Shown piece by piece: positions 14,097 through 21,768 of a DNA stretch of 22,165 bases. Both the position numbers and the translations under genes were made by a program. This DNA comes from Pseudomonadota bacterium (GTDB lineage Bacteria; Pseudomonadota; Alphaproteobacteria; Sphingomonadales; Sphingomonadaceae): NCBI GenBank assembly GCA_023400405.1, contig JAEXFD010000019.1, positions 1 through 22,165 of the forward strand. Reading direction: 5' to 3'. The notes below the pieces were generated by a model. That model worked only from the letters and a program-made list of their open reading frames with translations, made no database searches and was not told the DNA's origin. Position 1 is the first letter of the stretch. Every line of letters begins with the position of its first letter.

Positions 14097-14888
14097 ATGA
14101 AGCGCACCCATCTCCCGCTCAACGGCCTGCGCGTGCTCGATGCCGCCGCGCGCCACCTGAGCTTCACCCGCGCTGCCGACGAGCTGGCGGTCACCCCCGC
14201 GGCGGTCGGCCAGCAGATCCGCGCGCTTGAGGATACGCTGGGCGTCGTCCTGTTCCGTCGGACCACGAAGGGGCTGGAGCTGACCCCCGAGGCCGAGGCC
14301 GGGCTGGTGGCGCTGCGGGCCGGCTTCCTCCAGTTCGAGGAAAGCGTGCGCGCGATGCAGGCGGGGCAATCGTCCAAGTCGCTGACGATCGCCGCGCCGC
14401 GCGACCTCACGGCCAAATGGCTGATGCCGCGCCTCGCCGAGATCGCCCGCGAGGACGGCGACCTGCGCTTCGTGTTGGTGCCGGCGGACGACGCGCTCGA
14501 TTTCACCGAAGCCAATCTCGACCTGGCGATCCGCTGGGGCGAAGGTCCGGGCGAGCATGAGGGCGAGGCGCTGGAGAGCGACGGGATGGTGACGGTCGAG
14601 CGCCCCGACGGCGGCATCGATGTGCGCATCTCCTGGCCGGGCTGCATGGCCGAGGATGCGGGATCGCTGGTCCGCGTCGCCGATGCCGGGCTGGCGCTCG
14701 ACGCGGCCGCCGAAGGGCTGGGCCGGGCGACCGTGCCCGAACTGCTGGCCCGCGCCGATATCGAATCGGGGCGTGTGGTGGTCGCCGGCGCGCCGAAAAG
14801 CTCCAATTTCGGCTATTGGCTGGTCGCGCCGCTGCCGCAATGGCGCCAGAAGAAGGTCAAGACGCTGGTCGACGCGCTGGCGTCGTGA
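14097..14888 (+). CDS. LysR-family regulator, GcvA-like, short effector domain
   Basis: This 263-residue protein has a canonical LysR winged helix-turn-helix at about 5-65 (LNGLRVLDAAARHLSFTRAADELAVTPAAVGQQIRALEDTLG, then LFRRTTKGLELTPEA), closest in feel to GcvA-type regulators. The substrate-binding domain is about 35-40 residues shorter than usual. The stretch that normally reads like a VCSPALL loop and its flanks is missing between LDLAIRWGEG and the WPGCMAEDAG segment, while the C-terminal parts (GLGRATVPELLARADIESGRVV) are intact. The frame is uninterrupted, so it may be a genuine variant. Its stop overlaps the GTG of the next acetyltransferase gene by four bases. The target is unknown; no divergent partner is present. 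Confidence 0.88.
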   Translation: MKRTHLPLNGLRVLDAAARHLSFTRAADELAVTPAAVGQQIRALEDTLGVVLFRRTTKGLELTPEAEAGLVALRAGFLQFEESVRAMQAGQSSKSLTIAAPRDLTAKWLMPRLAEIAREDGDLRFVLVPADDALDFTEANLDLAIRWGEGPGEHEGEALESDGMVTVERPDGGIDVRISWPGCMAEDAGSLVRVADAGLALDAAAEGLGRATVPELLARADIESGRVVVAGAPKSSNFGYWLVAPLPQWRQKKVKTLVDALAS

Positions 14889-15418
14889 CCCCGGCGCGCG
14901 AGACGCCGATCCTGGAGACCGAACGGCTGCGCCTGCGCCCCCGCACGGTTGACGACGCCGAGGCGCTGCACACCATCTATTCGGATGCCGAGCTGATGAC
15001 CTGGTGGTCGCACGCGCCGCATCGCTCGATCGAAGAGACGCGCGCGAAGATGGCGGAACCGTGGGGCGAGTGGCGCTGCTGGTCGATCACGCCGGCGGGT
15101 GACGATCATGCGATCGGCTTCGTCGCGGCGGGTGAGAAGCGCCAGGGCAACGTCACCGAGATCGGCTATGCCCTCGCCCGCGCGCATTGGGGCTGGGGAT
15201 ATGCGGCCGAGGCAGTGTCGACGGTGATCGACCGGATCTTCGCCGAAGGCCAGCGCCGCGTTTTCGCCGACACCGATCCCGAAAATTCGGCCTCACGCAA
15301 GCTGCTCGAACGACTGGGCTTCCGCCTCGAAGGCATGCTGCGCGGCGAATGGGAAACCCATATCGGCGTACGCGACACCGCGCTTTACGGGTTGTTGCGC
15401 GAGGAATGGCGCCGATAG
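14885..15418 (+). CDS. GNAT N-acetyltransferase, RimJ/RimL type
   Basis: This 177-residue GNAT is of the RimJ/RimL class. ETERLRLRPRTVDDAEAL opens the fold. TEIGYALARAHWGWGYAAEAV is the acetyl-CoA-binding motif (WGxGYAxEA), and DPENSASRKLLERLGFRLEG is the classic motif B. Such enzymes acetylate N-terminal amino groups of proteins or small amines; the substrate here is unknown. GTG at 14885 overlaps the LysR stop as GTGA, which explains the lack of its own spacing and indicates translational coupling. It could be under control of, or functionally paired with, that regulator. Confidence 0.88.
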   Translation: MTPARETPILETERLRLRPRTVDDAEALHTIYSDAELMTWWSHAPHRSIEETRAKMAEPWGEWRCWSITPAGDDHAIGFVAAGEKRQGNVTEIGYALARAHWGWGYAAEAVSTVIDRIFAEGQRRVFADTDPENSASRKLLERLGFRLEGMLRGEWETHIGVRDTALYGLLREEWRR

Positions 15419-15446
15419 GATCGTCCAACACAAGGAGGATTCGCCC

Positions 15447-16280
15447 ATGCCCGCCAGCCCCTGGTCCCATCACAGCCGCAACCCCGGCCTGGCCGACGAC
15501 ATCGATTTCGAGATCAAGGGCCAGGAGCTCCAGTTCGTCGAGATAGAGCTCGATCCGGGCGAGAGCGCGGTGGCCGAGGCAGGCGCGCTGGTGTGGAAGG
15601 ATGCCTCGGTTGGCATGACGACCATCTTCGGCGACGGCAGCGGGCAGACCAGCGGCTTCATGGGGGCACTGCTCGGCGCGGGCAAGCGGTTGCTGACCGG
15701 CGAGAGCCTGTTCACCACCGTCTTCACGCATAACGGCTCGGGCAAGGCACGGGTGGCGTTCGCGGCGCCGGTGCCGGGAGCGATCGTGCCATTGAAGCTC
15801 GACAGCCTGGGCGGGACGCTGATCTGCCAGAAGGATGCTTTCCTGTGCGCCGCCAAGGGCGTGTCGATGGGGATCGCCTTTCAGCGCCGGGTGATGACCG
15901 GGCTGTTCGGCGGCGAGGGCTTCATCATGCAGCGCCTCGAAGGCGATGGCTGGGTTTTCGTCCAGTTCGGCGGGATGGTGGTCGAGCGCGAGCTGGCGCC
16001 GGGCGAGGAGCTGCACGTCGATACCGGCTGCCTTGCCGCCTACACGCCTTCGGTCGACTTCGACCTGGTCACTGCGGGCGGGGTGCGCAGCGTGTTCTTC
16101 GGCGGGGAAGGGCTGTTCTTCGCGCGGCTCACCGGACCGGGCAAGGTGTGGATCCAGTCGCTGCCCTTCTCGCGGCTGGCCGGCAGGATGCTTGCGGCGG
16201 CGATGCCCAATGGCGGGCAGAATCGCGGCGAAGGCTCGGTGCTGGGCCAGCTCGGCGACCTGATCCAGGGCAATCGATGA
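15447..16280 (+). CDS. AIM24 / TIGR00266 family protein
   Basis: This 277-residue protein belongs to the AIM24/TIGR00266 beta-sandwich family of unknown function. Signs are FEIKGQELQFVEIELDPGESAVAEAGALVWKD at the start, TSGFMGALLGAGKRLLTGESLFTTVFTHNGSG, FQRRVMTGLFGGEGFIMQRLEGDGWVFVQFGG and FGGEGLFFARLTGPGKVWIQSLPFSRLAGRM. An AAGGAGG ribosome binding site lies seven to eight bases before the ATG, among the strongest in the window, so initiation is probably independent of the acetyltransferase 28 bases upstream. Its stop overlaps the next gene's start (ATGA). Length is normal for the family. Confidence 0.9.
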   Translation: MPASPWSHHSRNPGLADDIDFEIKGQELQFVEIELDPGESAVAEAGALVWKDASVGMTTIFGDGSGQTSGFMGALLGAGKRLLTGESLFTTVFTHNGSGKARVAFAAPVPGAIVPLKLDSLGGTLICQKDAFLCAAKGVSMGIAFQRRVMTGLFGGEGFIMQRLEGDGWVFVQFGGMVVERELAPGEELHVDTGCLAAYTPSVDFDLVTAGGVRSVFFGGEGLFFARLTGPGKVWIQSLPFSRLAGRMLAAAMPNGGQNRGEGSVLGQLGDLIQGNR

Positions 16281-16540
16281 AGAGGCCCGCCCCGAACCTC
16301 ACCGATCCTGCCGAGCGCGCCGCCTATCGTCGCGAGCTCATGGCTGTAGCCAAGGGATGGCGGCTCAGCGGCGTCGCGGTGGCGCTGCTCGGCGCCGCGC
16401 TGATCCTCGCCAATGCCTATCTGCTGCCGATCCCGAACCTGATCGTCTGGCCGGTGATCGTGTTCGGCTTCGTGCTGAGGGGCATCGGCCTCTCGGTACG
16501 CAACCGTTACCACCGGCAGAGGTTGCGCGGCGCGATCTAG
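16277..16540 (+). CDS. small two-helix membrane protein
   Basis: This 87-residue protein is of unknown function. A charged N-terminus (about 1-30) is followed by two hydrophobic segments, SGVAVALLGAALILANAYLL (about 31-50) and LIVWPVIVFGFVLRGIGL (about 55-72), joined by a short loop (PIPN). A basic tail NRYHRQRLRGAI follows. Two transmembrane helices with cytoplasmic ends are expected. Its ATG overlaps the stop of the AIM24-family gene (ATGA), implying co-translation. Its stop overlaps that of the convergent serine hydrolase by four bases (CTAG). I do not recognise a family. Confidence 0.8.
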   Translation: MKRPAPNLTDPAERAAYRRELMAVAKGWRLSGVAVALLGAALILANAYLLPIPNLIVWPVIVFGFVLRGIGLSVRNRYHRQRLRGAI

Positions 16541-17886
16541 GGAACGAGCTCGGTCGCCTTGGCGATCAGGCCGGCGAACCGGCCCTCCTCGACTTCCTTG
16601 GCGGGATCGTTCCAGCTCGCGGTGACGACGTACCAGTCGCCACCCTTCGCCTGGAGCAGATAGGTCATGTTCATCACGCCCGGCTCGGATCCGCCCTTGT
16701 AGCCGACCCATTGCCAGCGGCCGCGAGCGTCCGGGCCAAGCCCCGGGTTCTTCGACAGGACCGCGCGGGCATCGGCGCCGGCGGGACCTTCGGTGTTGCG
16801 GCGCAGCCAGTCCATGACCCGGACGAGATCGTTGGGGCTCTCGAACCATTCGAGCGTGTCGATCCGCTTGGGAATCTTGTTGCGGAAGCTGCTCTCGTCG
16901 ATCAGCAGCAGTGGTAGGCGGGCAACTTCGCTGTCGAGCATCTTGCGCCGCCCGGCCTCATCCTGCGCGAGATAGCGATCGGCCAGCAGCCGGGTGTCGG
17001 AACCCTGTTCGAGGCCCTTGGCGATGCCCTTGAGCTTGAACATGTCGAGCGTCGACAGGAAGGGACGGTTGCGCGCGGGATCGGCGATGCCGAGCACGGG
17101 CATCATCGCCTCTACTTTTTCGCGGCCGAGCGTCTTTAGCAGGATATCGGTGGCGCTGTTATCGCTGACCGAGATCATCTGCGTCGCGAGTTCGCGCAGC
17201 GACACCTGGGTGCCCTTGGGCTTCATCGTATAGCCGCCACCGGGCAGCGGGCTGCCGTCGAGCGTGACGAGATCGTCCCATTTGCGCGTGCCGGCATTGG
17301 TCTCGCGGACCAGCTCGGAAAGGATCACCAGCTTGAAGGCGGAGCCGATCGCATAGGGCCGATCGGCATTGTGCCCGGCGATGAGCTGCGGCTTGCCGGC
17401 GCCGAGCTTGGCGATCGCATAGCCCGCACTGCCGCGCAGGGCGCGCATCTCGGCAAGCGCGGCCTCGGGCGTCGCGGGCGGCTTGGCCGAATCGCGCAGC
17501 TCGCTGCCGGCGATCAGCAAGCCGGAGACCTGGTGCGGCGGAGCCGGATCGACGGCCAGCCGGATCGTGACCACCGCTTCGCGAAGTCCGAGCGTCACCG
17601 TTCCTTGCCAGGGCGACGCCGGCTCGACCTTTTCGATGCCGGTCACGCCCGCCCGGTTCATCTCGGCGACGACCGGCGCCAGTTTCTCGCGCGGGACCTG
17701 CGCCTTGAAACTGGGACTGAAATAGTCGTCATAACCGACCTTGCCGCTCAGCAGACCCGGAAGCTGGTTCACGCGCTCGGTGAAGGCGGGATCAGCCTTG
17801 ATCGCCGCAGTCGCGGGTGGGGGCGCGGTCTGGGCGAGGGCGGGAGCGGCGAGAAGGAAGGCGGCGACACACGGAAGCAGGCGCAT
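16537..17886 (-). CDS. secreted serine hydrolase, class A beta-lactamase-like
   Basis: This protein of 449 residues has a signal peptide (MRLLPCVAAFLLAAPALAQT) with likely cleavage after ALA, so it is periplasmic. Residues about 30-125 form a small alpha/beta domain of the kind preceding the catalytic domain in LpqF-like proteins. The catalytic domain has Ser182-Ala-Phe-Lys185 (SxxK), SDN at 241-243 and KGG at 397-399, all in correct order and spacing for class A beta-lactamase/PBP folds. I see no clear ExxLN omega-loop motif, so beta-lactam hydrolysis is uncertain; a transpeptidase, carboxypeptidase or esterase role is possible. Starts at 17898, 17889 and 17886 are all in frame; GAGG six bases before 17886 favours it. 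A promoter with a palindrome over its -35 lies upstream. It is on the same strand as parE, 73 bases downstream. Confidence 0.88.
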   Translation of the reverse strand: MRLLPCVAAFLLAAPALAQTAPPPATAAIKADPAFTERVNQLPGLLSGKVGYDDYFSPSFKAQVPREKLAPVVAEMNRAGVTGIEKVEPASPWQGTVTLGLREAVVTIRLAVDPAPPHQVSGLLIAGSELRDSAKPPATPEAALAEMRALRGSAGYAIAKLGAGKPQLIAGHNADRPYAIGSAFKLVILSELVRETNAGTRKWDDLVTLDGSPLPGGGYTMKPKGTQVSLRELATQMISVSDNSATDILLKTLGREKVEAMMPVLGIADPARNRPFLSTLDMFKLKGIAKGLEQGSDTRLLADRYLAQDEAGRRKMLDSEVARLPLLLIDESSFRNKIPKRIDTLEWFESPNDLVRVMDWLRRNTEGPAGADARAVLSKNPGLGPDARGRWQWVGYKGGSEPGVMNMTYLLQAKGGDWYVVTASWNDPAKEVEEGRFAGLIAKATELVP

Positions 17887-17914
17887 CATGGGCCTCATCG
17901 GCTGGAGATGCGCC

Positions 17915-17943
17915 GTCCTACACCCGATAAATTATGATATCAA
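17915..17943 (-). promoter_or_regulatory. sigma70-like promoter of the serine hydrolase
   Basis: Read on the minus strand, TTGATA (17943-17938) is followed after 17 bases by TAGGAC (17920-17915). Transcription would start near 17908, leaving a leader of about 20 bases that contains the GAGG before the start codon. The -35 is strong and the -10 only fair. The -35 falls in the centre of the 28-base palindrome at 17925-17952. Confidence 0.45.
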
Positions 17944-17952
17944 CATTTATCG
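17925..17952. promoter_or_regulatory. 28-bp AT-rich palindrome (candidate operator)
   Basis: CGATAAAT (17925-17932) and ATTTATCG (17945-17952) are perfect inverted arms. The central TGATATCA is itself symmetric about the same axis, with two mismatched bases on each side between arm and centre, giving 24 of 28 symmetric positions. It is the most AT-rich short stretch in a GC-rich window and lies between parE and the serine hydrolase, over the latter's likely -35. There is no T-tract after a GC stem, so it is not a normal terminator for parE. Confidence 0.6.
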
Positions 17953-17959
17953 ATGCACG

Positions 17960-19939
17960 TCAGGCGTCGATCACTTCCTCGTCGAGCCGGGCCGCATTTT
18001 CCTGGATGAAGGCGAAGCGGTGGGCGGGGTTGTTGCCCATCAGCCGGTCGACCAGGTCCTTCACCCCGGCGCGCTCCTCATATTCCTGGGGAAGGGTGAT
18101 GCGCAGCAGGCCGCGGCTCGACGGGTCCATCGTCGTTTCCTTGAGCTGCTGCGGGTTCATCTCGCCCAGGCCCTTGAAGCGGCTGACCTCGACCTTCTTG
18201 CCCTTGAACTCGGTGCTCTCCAGCTCGAGCCGGTGCGCGTCGTCGCGGGCATAGGCGCTCTTCGATCCGGCGACGAGGCGATAGAGCGGCGGCTGGGCGA
18301 GATAGAGATGCCCCTGGCGCACCAGATCGGGCATTTCCTGGAAGAAGAAGGTCATCAGCAACGTCGCGATATGCGCGCCGTCCACGTCGGCGTCGGTCAT
18401 GATGATGATCCGTTCGTAGCGCAGGTTGGCGGCGTCGCAGTCCTTGCGGGTGCCGCAGCCGAGCGCCTGGATCAGGTCCGCGATTTCCTGGTTCGCCAGG
18501 ATCTTGGCCGAGGTGGCGGAGGCGACGTTGAGGATCTTGCCGCGGATCGGCAGGATCGCCTGGGTCTTGCGGTCGCGCGCTTGCTTGGCGCTGCCGCCGG
18601 CCGAATCGCCCTCGACAATGAACAGCTCGGTGCCCTCGGGGCTGTCCGAGGCGCAGTCGGTGAGCTTGCCGGGCAGGCGCAGCTTGCGCCCCGCGGTCGC
18701 GGTCTTGCGCTTGACCTCGCGCTCCTGCTTGCGGCGCAGGCGATCGTCCATCCGCTCGAGCACATAGCCGAGCAGCGCCTTGCCGCGGTCCATATGGTCG
18801 GAAAGGAAATGGTCGAAATGGTCGCGCACTGCCTTCTCGACCAGCCCCGCCGCTTCGGGCGAAGTCAGCCGGTCCTTGGTCTGCGACTGGAACTGCGGAT
18901 CGCGGATGAACACGCTGAGCATCAGCTCGCTGCCGGTCATCACGTCGTCGGCCGTGATATCCTTGGCCTTTTTCTGGCCAATCAGTTCGCCGAACGCGCG
19001 GATGCCCTTGGTGAGCGCGGCGCGCAGCCCCGCTTCATGGGTGCCGCCGTCGGGCGTCGGAATGGTGTTGCAATACCAGCTATAGCTGCCGTCGCTCCAC
19101 AGCGGCCAGGCGACCGCCCATTCGACCCGGCCCTGATTCTCGCCCGGGAAATCCTGAGCGCCCGAGAAGAAGTCCGCCGTCGCGCATTCGCGGGCGCCGA
19201 CCTGTTCCTTGAGGTGGTCGGCCAGGCCGCCGGGGAACTGGAAGGCCGCTTCGGGCGGGGTATCGTCCGAAATCAGCTCGGGCGCGCATTTCCAGCGGAT
19301 CTCGACGCCGGCGAACAGATAGGCCTTGGAGCGGGCGAGCTTGTAGAGCCGGCTCGGCTTGAACAGCATCTCGCCGAAGATCTCGGCATCGGGCACGAAG
19401 CTGACCGAGGTGCCGCGGCGATTGGGGGTGCCGCCGAGATGTTCGAGCGGGCCCAGCGTCCTGCCCTGGCTGAAGCGCTGGCGATAGAGCTGCCGGTCGC
19501 GTGCGACCTCCACGGTGGTGTCGACCGACAGCGCATTAACCACGCTGATGCCGACGCCGTGCAGGCCGCCGCTGGTCGCATAGGCCTTGCCCGAGAATTT
19601 GCCGCCCGAATGGAGCATCGAAAGGATGACTTCGAGCGCCGACTTGTCGGGAAATTTCGGGTGCGGATCGATCGGCATGCCGCGGCCATTGTCGATGATC
19701 GTCAGCCGATTGCCGATATCCAGCGTCACTTCGATGCGATTGGCATGGCCGGCGACCGCCTCGTCCATCGCATTGTCGAGAATCTCGGCGGCGAGATGGT
19801 GGAGCGCGCGCTCGTCGGTGCCGCCGATATACATGCCCGGGCGCCGCCGGACGGGCTCGAGCCCTTCCAGCACTTCGATCGACGAGGCGTCATAGGTGCC
19901 GGAGGGAACGCCCGGCGCGGCAAACAGGTCTTCGGACAT
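17960..19939 (-). CDS. parE: DNA topoisomerase IV subunit B
   Basis: ParE is the ATPase subunit that, with ParC, decatenates daughter chromosomes. The 659-residue protein has the GHKL ATP site: EILDNAMDEA (Asn near 56), DNGRGMPID (83-91) and GGLHGVGISVVNALS (124-138). After the transducer domain comes the TOPRIM domain with VEGDSAGGSAKQARDRKTQAILPIRGKILNV, split around the Glu, and TDADVDGAHIATLL. The C-terminal RFKGLGEMNPQQLKETTMDP is the usual signature. No gyrase-specific insert is obvious, and the QxLGCGTRKDCD style supports ParE over GyrB. The frame opens at 19975, but the ATG at 19939 matches the family. No Shine-Dalgarno is present and a promoter -10 ends seven bases before it, so a leaderless mRNA is likely. 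Confidence 0.95.
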   Translation of the reverse strand: MSEDLFAAPGVPSGTYDASSIEVLEGLEPVRRRPGMYIGGTDERALHHLAAEILDNAMDEAVAGHANRIEVTLDIGNRLTIIDNGRGMPIDPHPKFPDKSALEVILSMLHSGGKFSGKAYATSGGLHGVGISVVNALSVDTTVEVARDRQLYRQRFSQGRTLGPLEHLGGTPNRRGTSVSFVPDAEIFGEMLFKPSRLYKLARSKAYLFAGVEIRWKCAPELISDDTPPEAAFQFPGGLADHLKEQVGARECATADFFSGAQDFPGENQGRVEWAVAWPLWSDGSYSWYCNTIPTPDGGTHEAGLRAALTKGIRAFGELIGQKKAKDITADDVMTGSELMLSVFIRDPQFQSQTKDRLTSPEAAGLVEKAVRDHFDHFLSDHMDRGKALLGYVLERMDDRLRRKQEREVKRKTATAGRKLRLPGKLTDCASDSPEGTELFIVEGDSAGGSAKQARDRKTQAILPIRGKILNVASATSAKILANQEIADLIQALGCGTRKDCDAANLRYERIIIMTDADVDGAHIATLLMTFFFQEMPDLVRQGHLYLAQPPLYRLVAGSKSAYARDDAHRLELESTEFKGKKVEVSRFKGLGEMNPQQLKETTMDPSSRGLLRITLPQEYEERAGVKDLVDRLMGNNPAHRFAFIQENAARLDEEVIDA

Positions 19940-19946
19940 GCGGAAC

Positions 19947-19975
19947 GTATAGGGGGCGCGCCAGTCATGGCGCAA
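19947..19975 (-). promoter_or_regulatory. sigma70-like parE promoter, probably giving leaderless mRNA
   Basis: On the minus strand, TTGCGC (19975-19970) is separated by exactly 17 bases from CTATAC (19952-19947). The -10 ends seven bases before the parE ATG at 19939, so the expected start point is at or next to the A of ATG. No purine-rich ribosome binding site exists in between, which fits leaderless translation. Confidence 0.55.
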
Positions 19976-20068
19976 GCGCGGCGCGGTGGGTGCGCTTCCA
20001 CGAAAACGCCCCGATGCACCATTGGGCCGCCGAGCCTCCTAAAATGGGGAAAGCCAGGGGAGTGCCTC

Positions 20069-21706
20069 ATGTCCTATATGCCGACTGCCGTCGATCCGGC
20101 GCAGAGCCCGTTCTTTCCGATCCTCAGCAATCTCGTCGATGCGCTGGCCGACGGGCTCGACCATCCGGAGATCTGGCCGCTGCTCGCCAATGCCGCCGGG
20201 CATGACGACGTGGCCGAGCTGCGCGACCTGATCGCGCTGCTGGAGCCGGAGCAGGACGCGCGCGTCCGCAAGACGATGAACCTGCTAGGCGGGATGCTCC
20301 ATGCGCTGTCGGTGGATCGCCATCGCGGCATCACCTTCCTGCGCGAGCAGATGGCGCACCACCCGCACTGCGCGCAGACCGCGGGGGCGATCTTCTTCCT
20401 CGAACGGTTCGGCACCGAGAAGTCTGCCGACCTCTCCGATCGCTTCTGCGAAGCCCCCTTCGTCAAGTTCGAGACGCTGATGGACGGTACCGTCGCGCCC
20501 TGCTGCTCGATCTGGACGCAGCAGCGGCTGGGCCATCTCGAGGGCCAGACCTTCGAGCAGATCTGGAACAGCCCCGAGGCACAGGCGATGCGCGAGAGCA
20601 TCCTCGACGGCTCCTATCGATACTGCAACAAGCAGCGCTGCACCCTGATCAACGAAGATGCCCTGCCGCTGCGCGACGAGATCAGCGATCCCGCGCTCCG
20701 ATCGGCGATCGACGAGAACCGCACGCATCTGAGCGAGGCGCCGCGCTGGCTGTTCCTGGCGCATGACGTGACTTGCAACCTCGCCTGCCCGTCGTGCCGC
20801 GGCGGCATCCTCGCCGCCGACGAGGCGCAGGAGCGCCGCTTCGAGATCATCGAACGCCAAGTGTTCCAGCCGTTGCTCAATGCCGAGGGCAAGGTGCGCA
20901 TTTCGGTGTCGGGCCAGGGCGACCCCTGGTCGAGCCCGCATTACCGCTCGATTCTGCGCTATCTCGCGGACCATGAACTCAACGTCGAGCTCAACATCCA
21001 CACCAATGCGCTGTTGATGAGCCCGATGCGCTGGGCGCAATATGCCGGGATCGATCGCTACCGGGCGCTGGTCGACGTCTCGATCGATTCCTGCACGCCC
21101 TGGGTCTATGAGGTCGTCCGCCGGCCGGGCAAATGGGACAAGCTGTTCCCCAATCTCCAGTTCATCGCGGACAAGCGCGGCAAGGGCGAATTCCGCGAAT
21201 TCCACCTCAACGCCACGGTGCAGCTCGACAATTTCCACGAGATGCCGGCGCTGATGCAAATGGCGAAGACGCTGGGTGCGGATTCGATGCGGCTCTACAT
21301 GATGCAGAATACCGGGGGGCACCTCTCGGCCGACTTCCCCCGCAAGAATGTGGGCGATCCCGGACACCCGCTTTACCGCGCCTTCCTCGAAACGCTGCGT
21401 CACCCGCTGCTCGGCGATCCGATCGCGCATCTTTACGATGTCGCGAGCTGGCGAACCCTCGCGTTCGAGACCGAACTGCCGTCGGACGCGCTTGGCGCCG
21501 ATTATGATCGCGAGGTGCTGGGCGAAGCGATACGCGATGCCGGCGGCGATCCCGGCCGTCGCGTTGCGCTGTGCGCGGCGGGTCGTATCCGCTTTCCCAG
21601 GGATGCCGGCCTGTTCCGAATCGAGGCGGCGAGCCTCGAAGAGCTCGGGTTTGCCGATCAGGCGGGCTATCGCCTCGCCGAAGCGGCAGCGTTGTCCGAA
21701 GCCTGA
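20069..21706 (+). CDS. radical SAM protein with N-terminal SPASM-like Cys cluster
   Basis: This 545-residue protein joins three parts. Residues 1 to about 120 are an unrecognised helical region. A SPASM-like segment follows: Cys127 in FCEAPF, a DGTVAPCC stretch with Cys145-Cys146, the typical LGHLEGQTFEQIWNSPEAQAMR, and Cys186 and Cys191. The radical SAM core comes after it, with CNLACPSC (Cys236, Cys240, Cys243; CX3CX2C), then SVSGQGDPWSSP as the SAM-contacting glycine motif, and barrel strands to about 430. In most SPASM enzymes the auxiliary cluster follows the core, so the order here is reversed. No obvious peptide substrate or partner is adjacent. AGGGGAG lies at about 20056-20062, and a TAAAAT -10-like box at 20040-20045 has no good -35. 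A long open frame upstream of 20069 is the antisense of parE. A strong terminator follows. Confidence 0.85.
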   Translation: MSYMPTAVDPAQSPFFPILSNLVDALADGLDHPEIWPLLANAAGHDDVAELRDLIALLEPEQDARVRKTMNLLGGMLHALSVDRHRGITFLREQMAHHPHCAQTAGAIFFLERFGTEKSADLSDRFCEAPFVKFETLMDGTVAPCCSIWTQQRLGHLEGQTFEQIWNSPEAQAMRESILDGSYRYCNKQRCTLINEDALPLRDEISDPALRSAIDENRTHLSEAPRWLFLAHDVTCNLACPSCRGGILAADEAQERRFEIIERQVFQPLLNAEGKVRISVSGQGDPWSSPHYRSILRYLADHELNVELNIHTNALLMSPMRWAQYAGIDRYRALVDVSIDSCTPWVYEVVRRPGKWDKLFPNLQFIADKRGKGEFREFHLNATVQLDNFHEMPALMQMAKTLGADSMRLYMMQNTGGHLSADFPRKNVGDPGHPLYRAFLETLRHPLLGDPIAHLYDVASWRTLAFETELPSDALGADYDREVLGEAIRDAGGDPGRRVALCAAGRIRFPRDAGLFRIEAASLEELGFADQAGYRLAEAAALSEA

Positions 21707-21721
21707 TCGCGCCAAAAAGCA

Positions 21722-21749
21722 AAACGGCCCGGATCGCTCCGGGCCGTTT
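21722..21749. terminator. bidirectional intrinsic terminator
   Basis: AAACGGCCCGGA (21722-21733), a TCGC loop and TCCGGGCCGTTT (21738-21749) form a perfect 12-bp stem. On the minus strand the stem is followed by TTTTGCTTTTT, a good U-tract for ending gcrA. On the plus strand only a short TTT follows, enough for a weaker stop after the radical SAM gene 15 bases upstream. Confidence 0.85.
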
Positions 21750-21768
21750 CCATTCGATGCCTCGCGGC

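Noticed and set aside
14885..15418. A LysR-GNAT fusion
   Set aside because: The reading frames differ and overlap by four bases (GTGA); this is translational coupling, not fusion.
20022..20045. TTGGGC and TAAAAT as a promoter for the radical SAM gene
   Set aside because: The spacing is only 12 bases; TAAAAT alone may still be a -10 with a poor -35.
17741..20068. A long plus-strand open frame that continues in frame into the radical SAM gene, suggesting a giant fusion protein
   Set aside because: The upstream part is the antisense of parE and the serine hydrolase N-terminus. A good ribosome binding site and family-like start exist at 20069.
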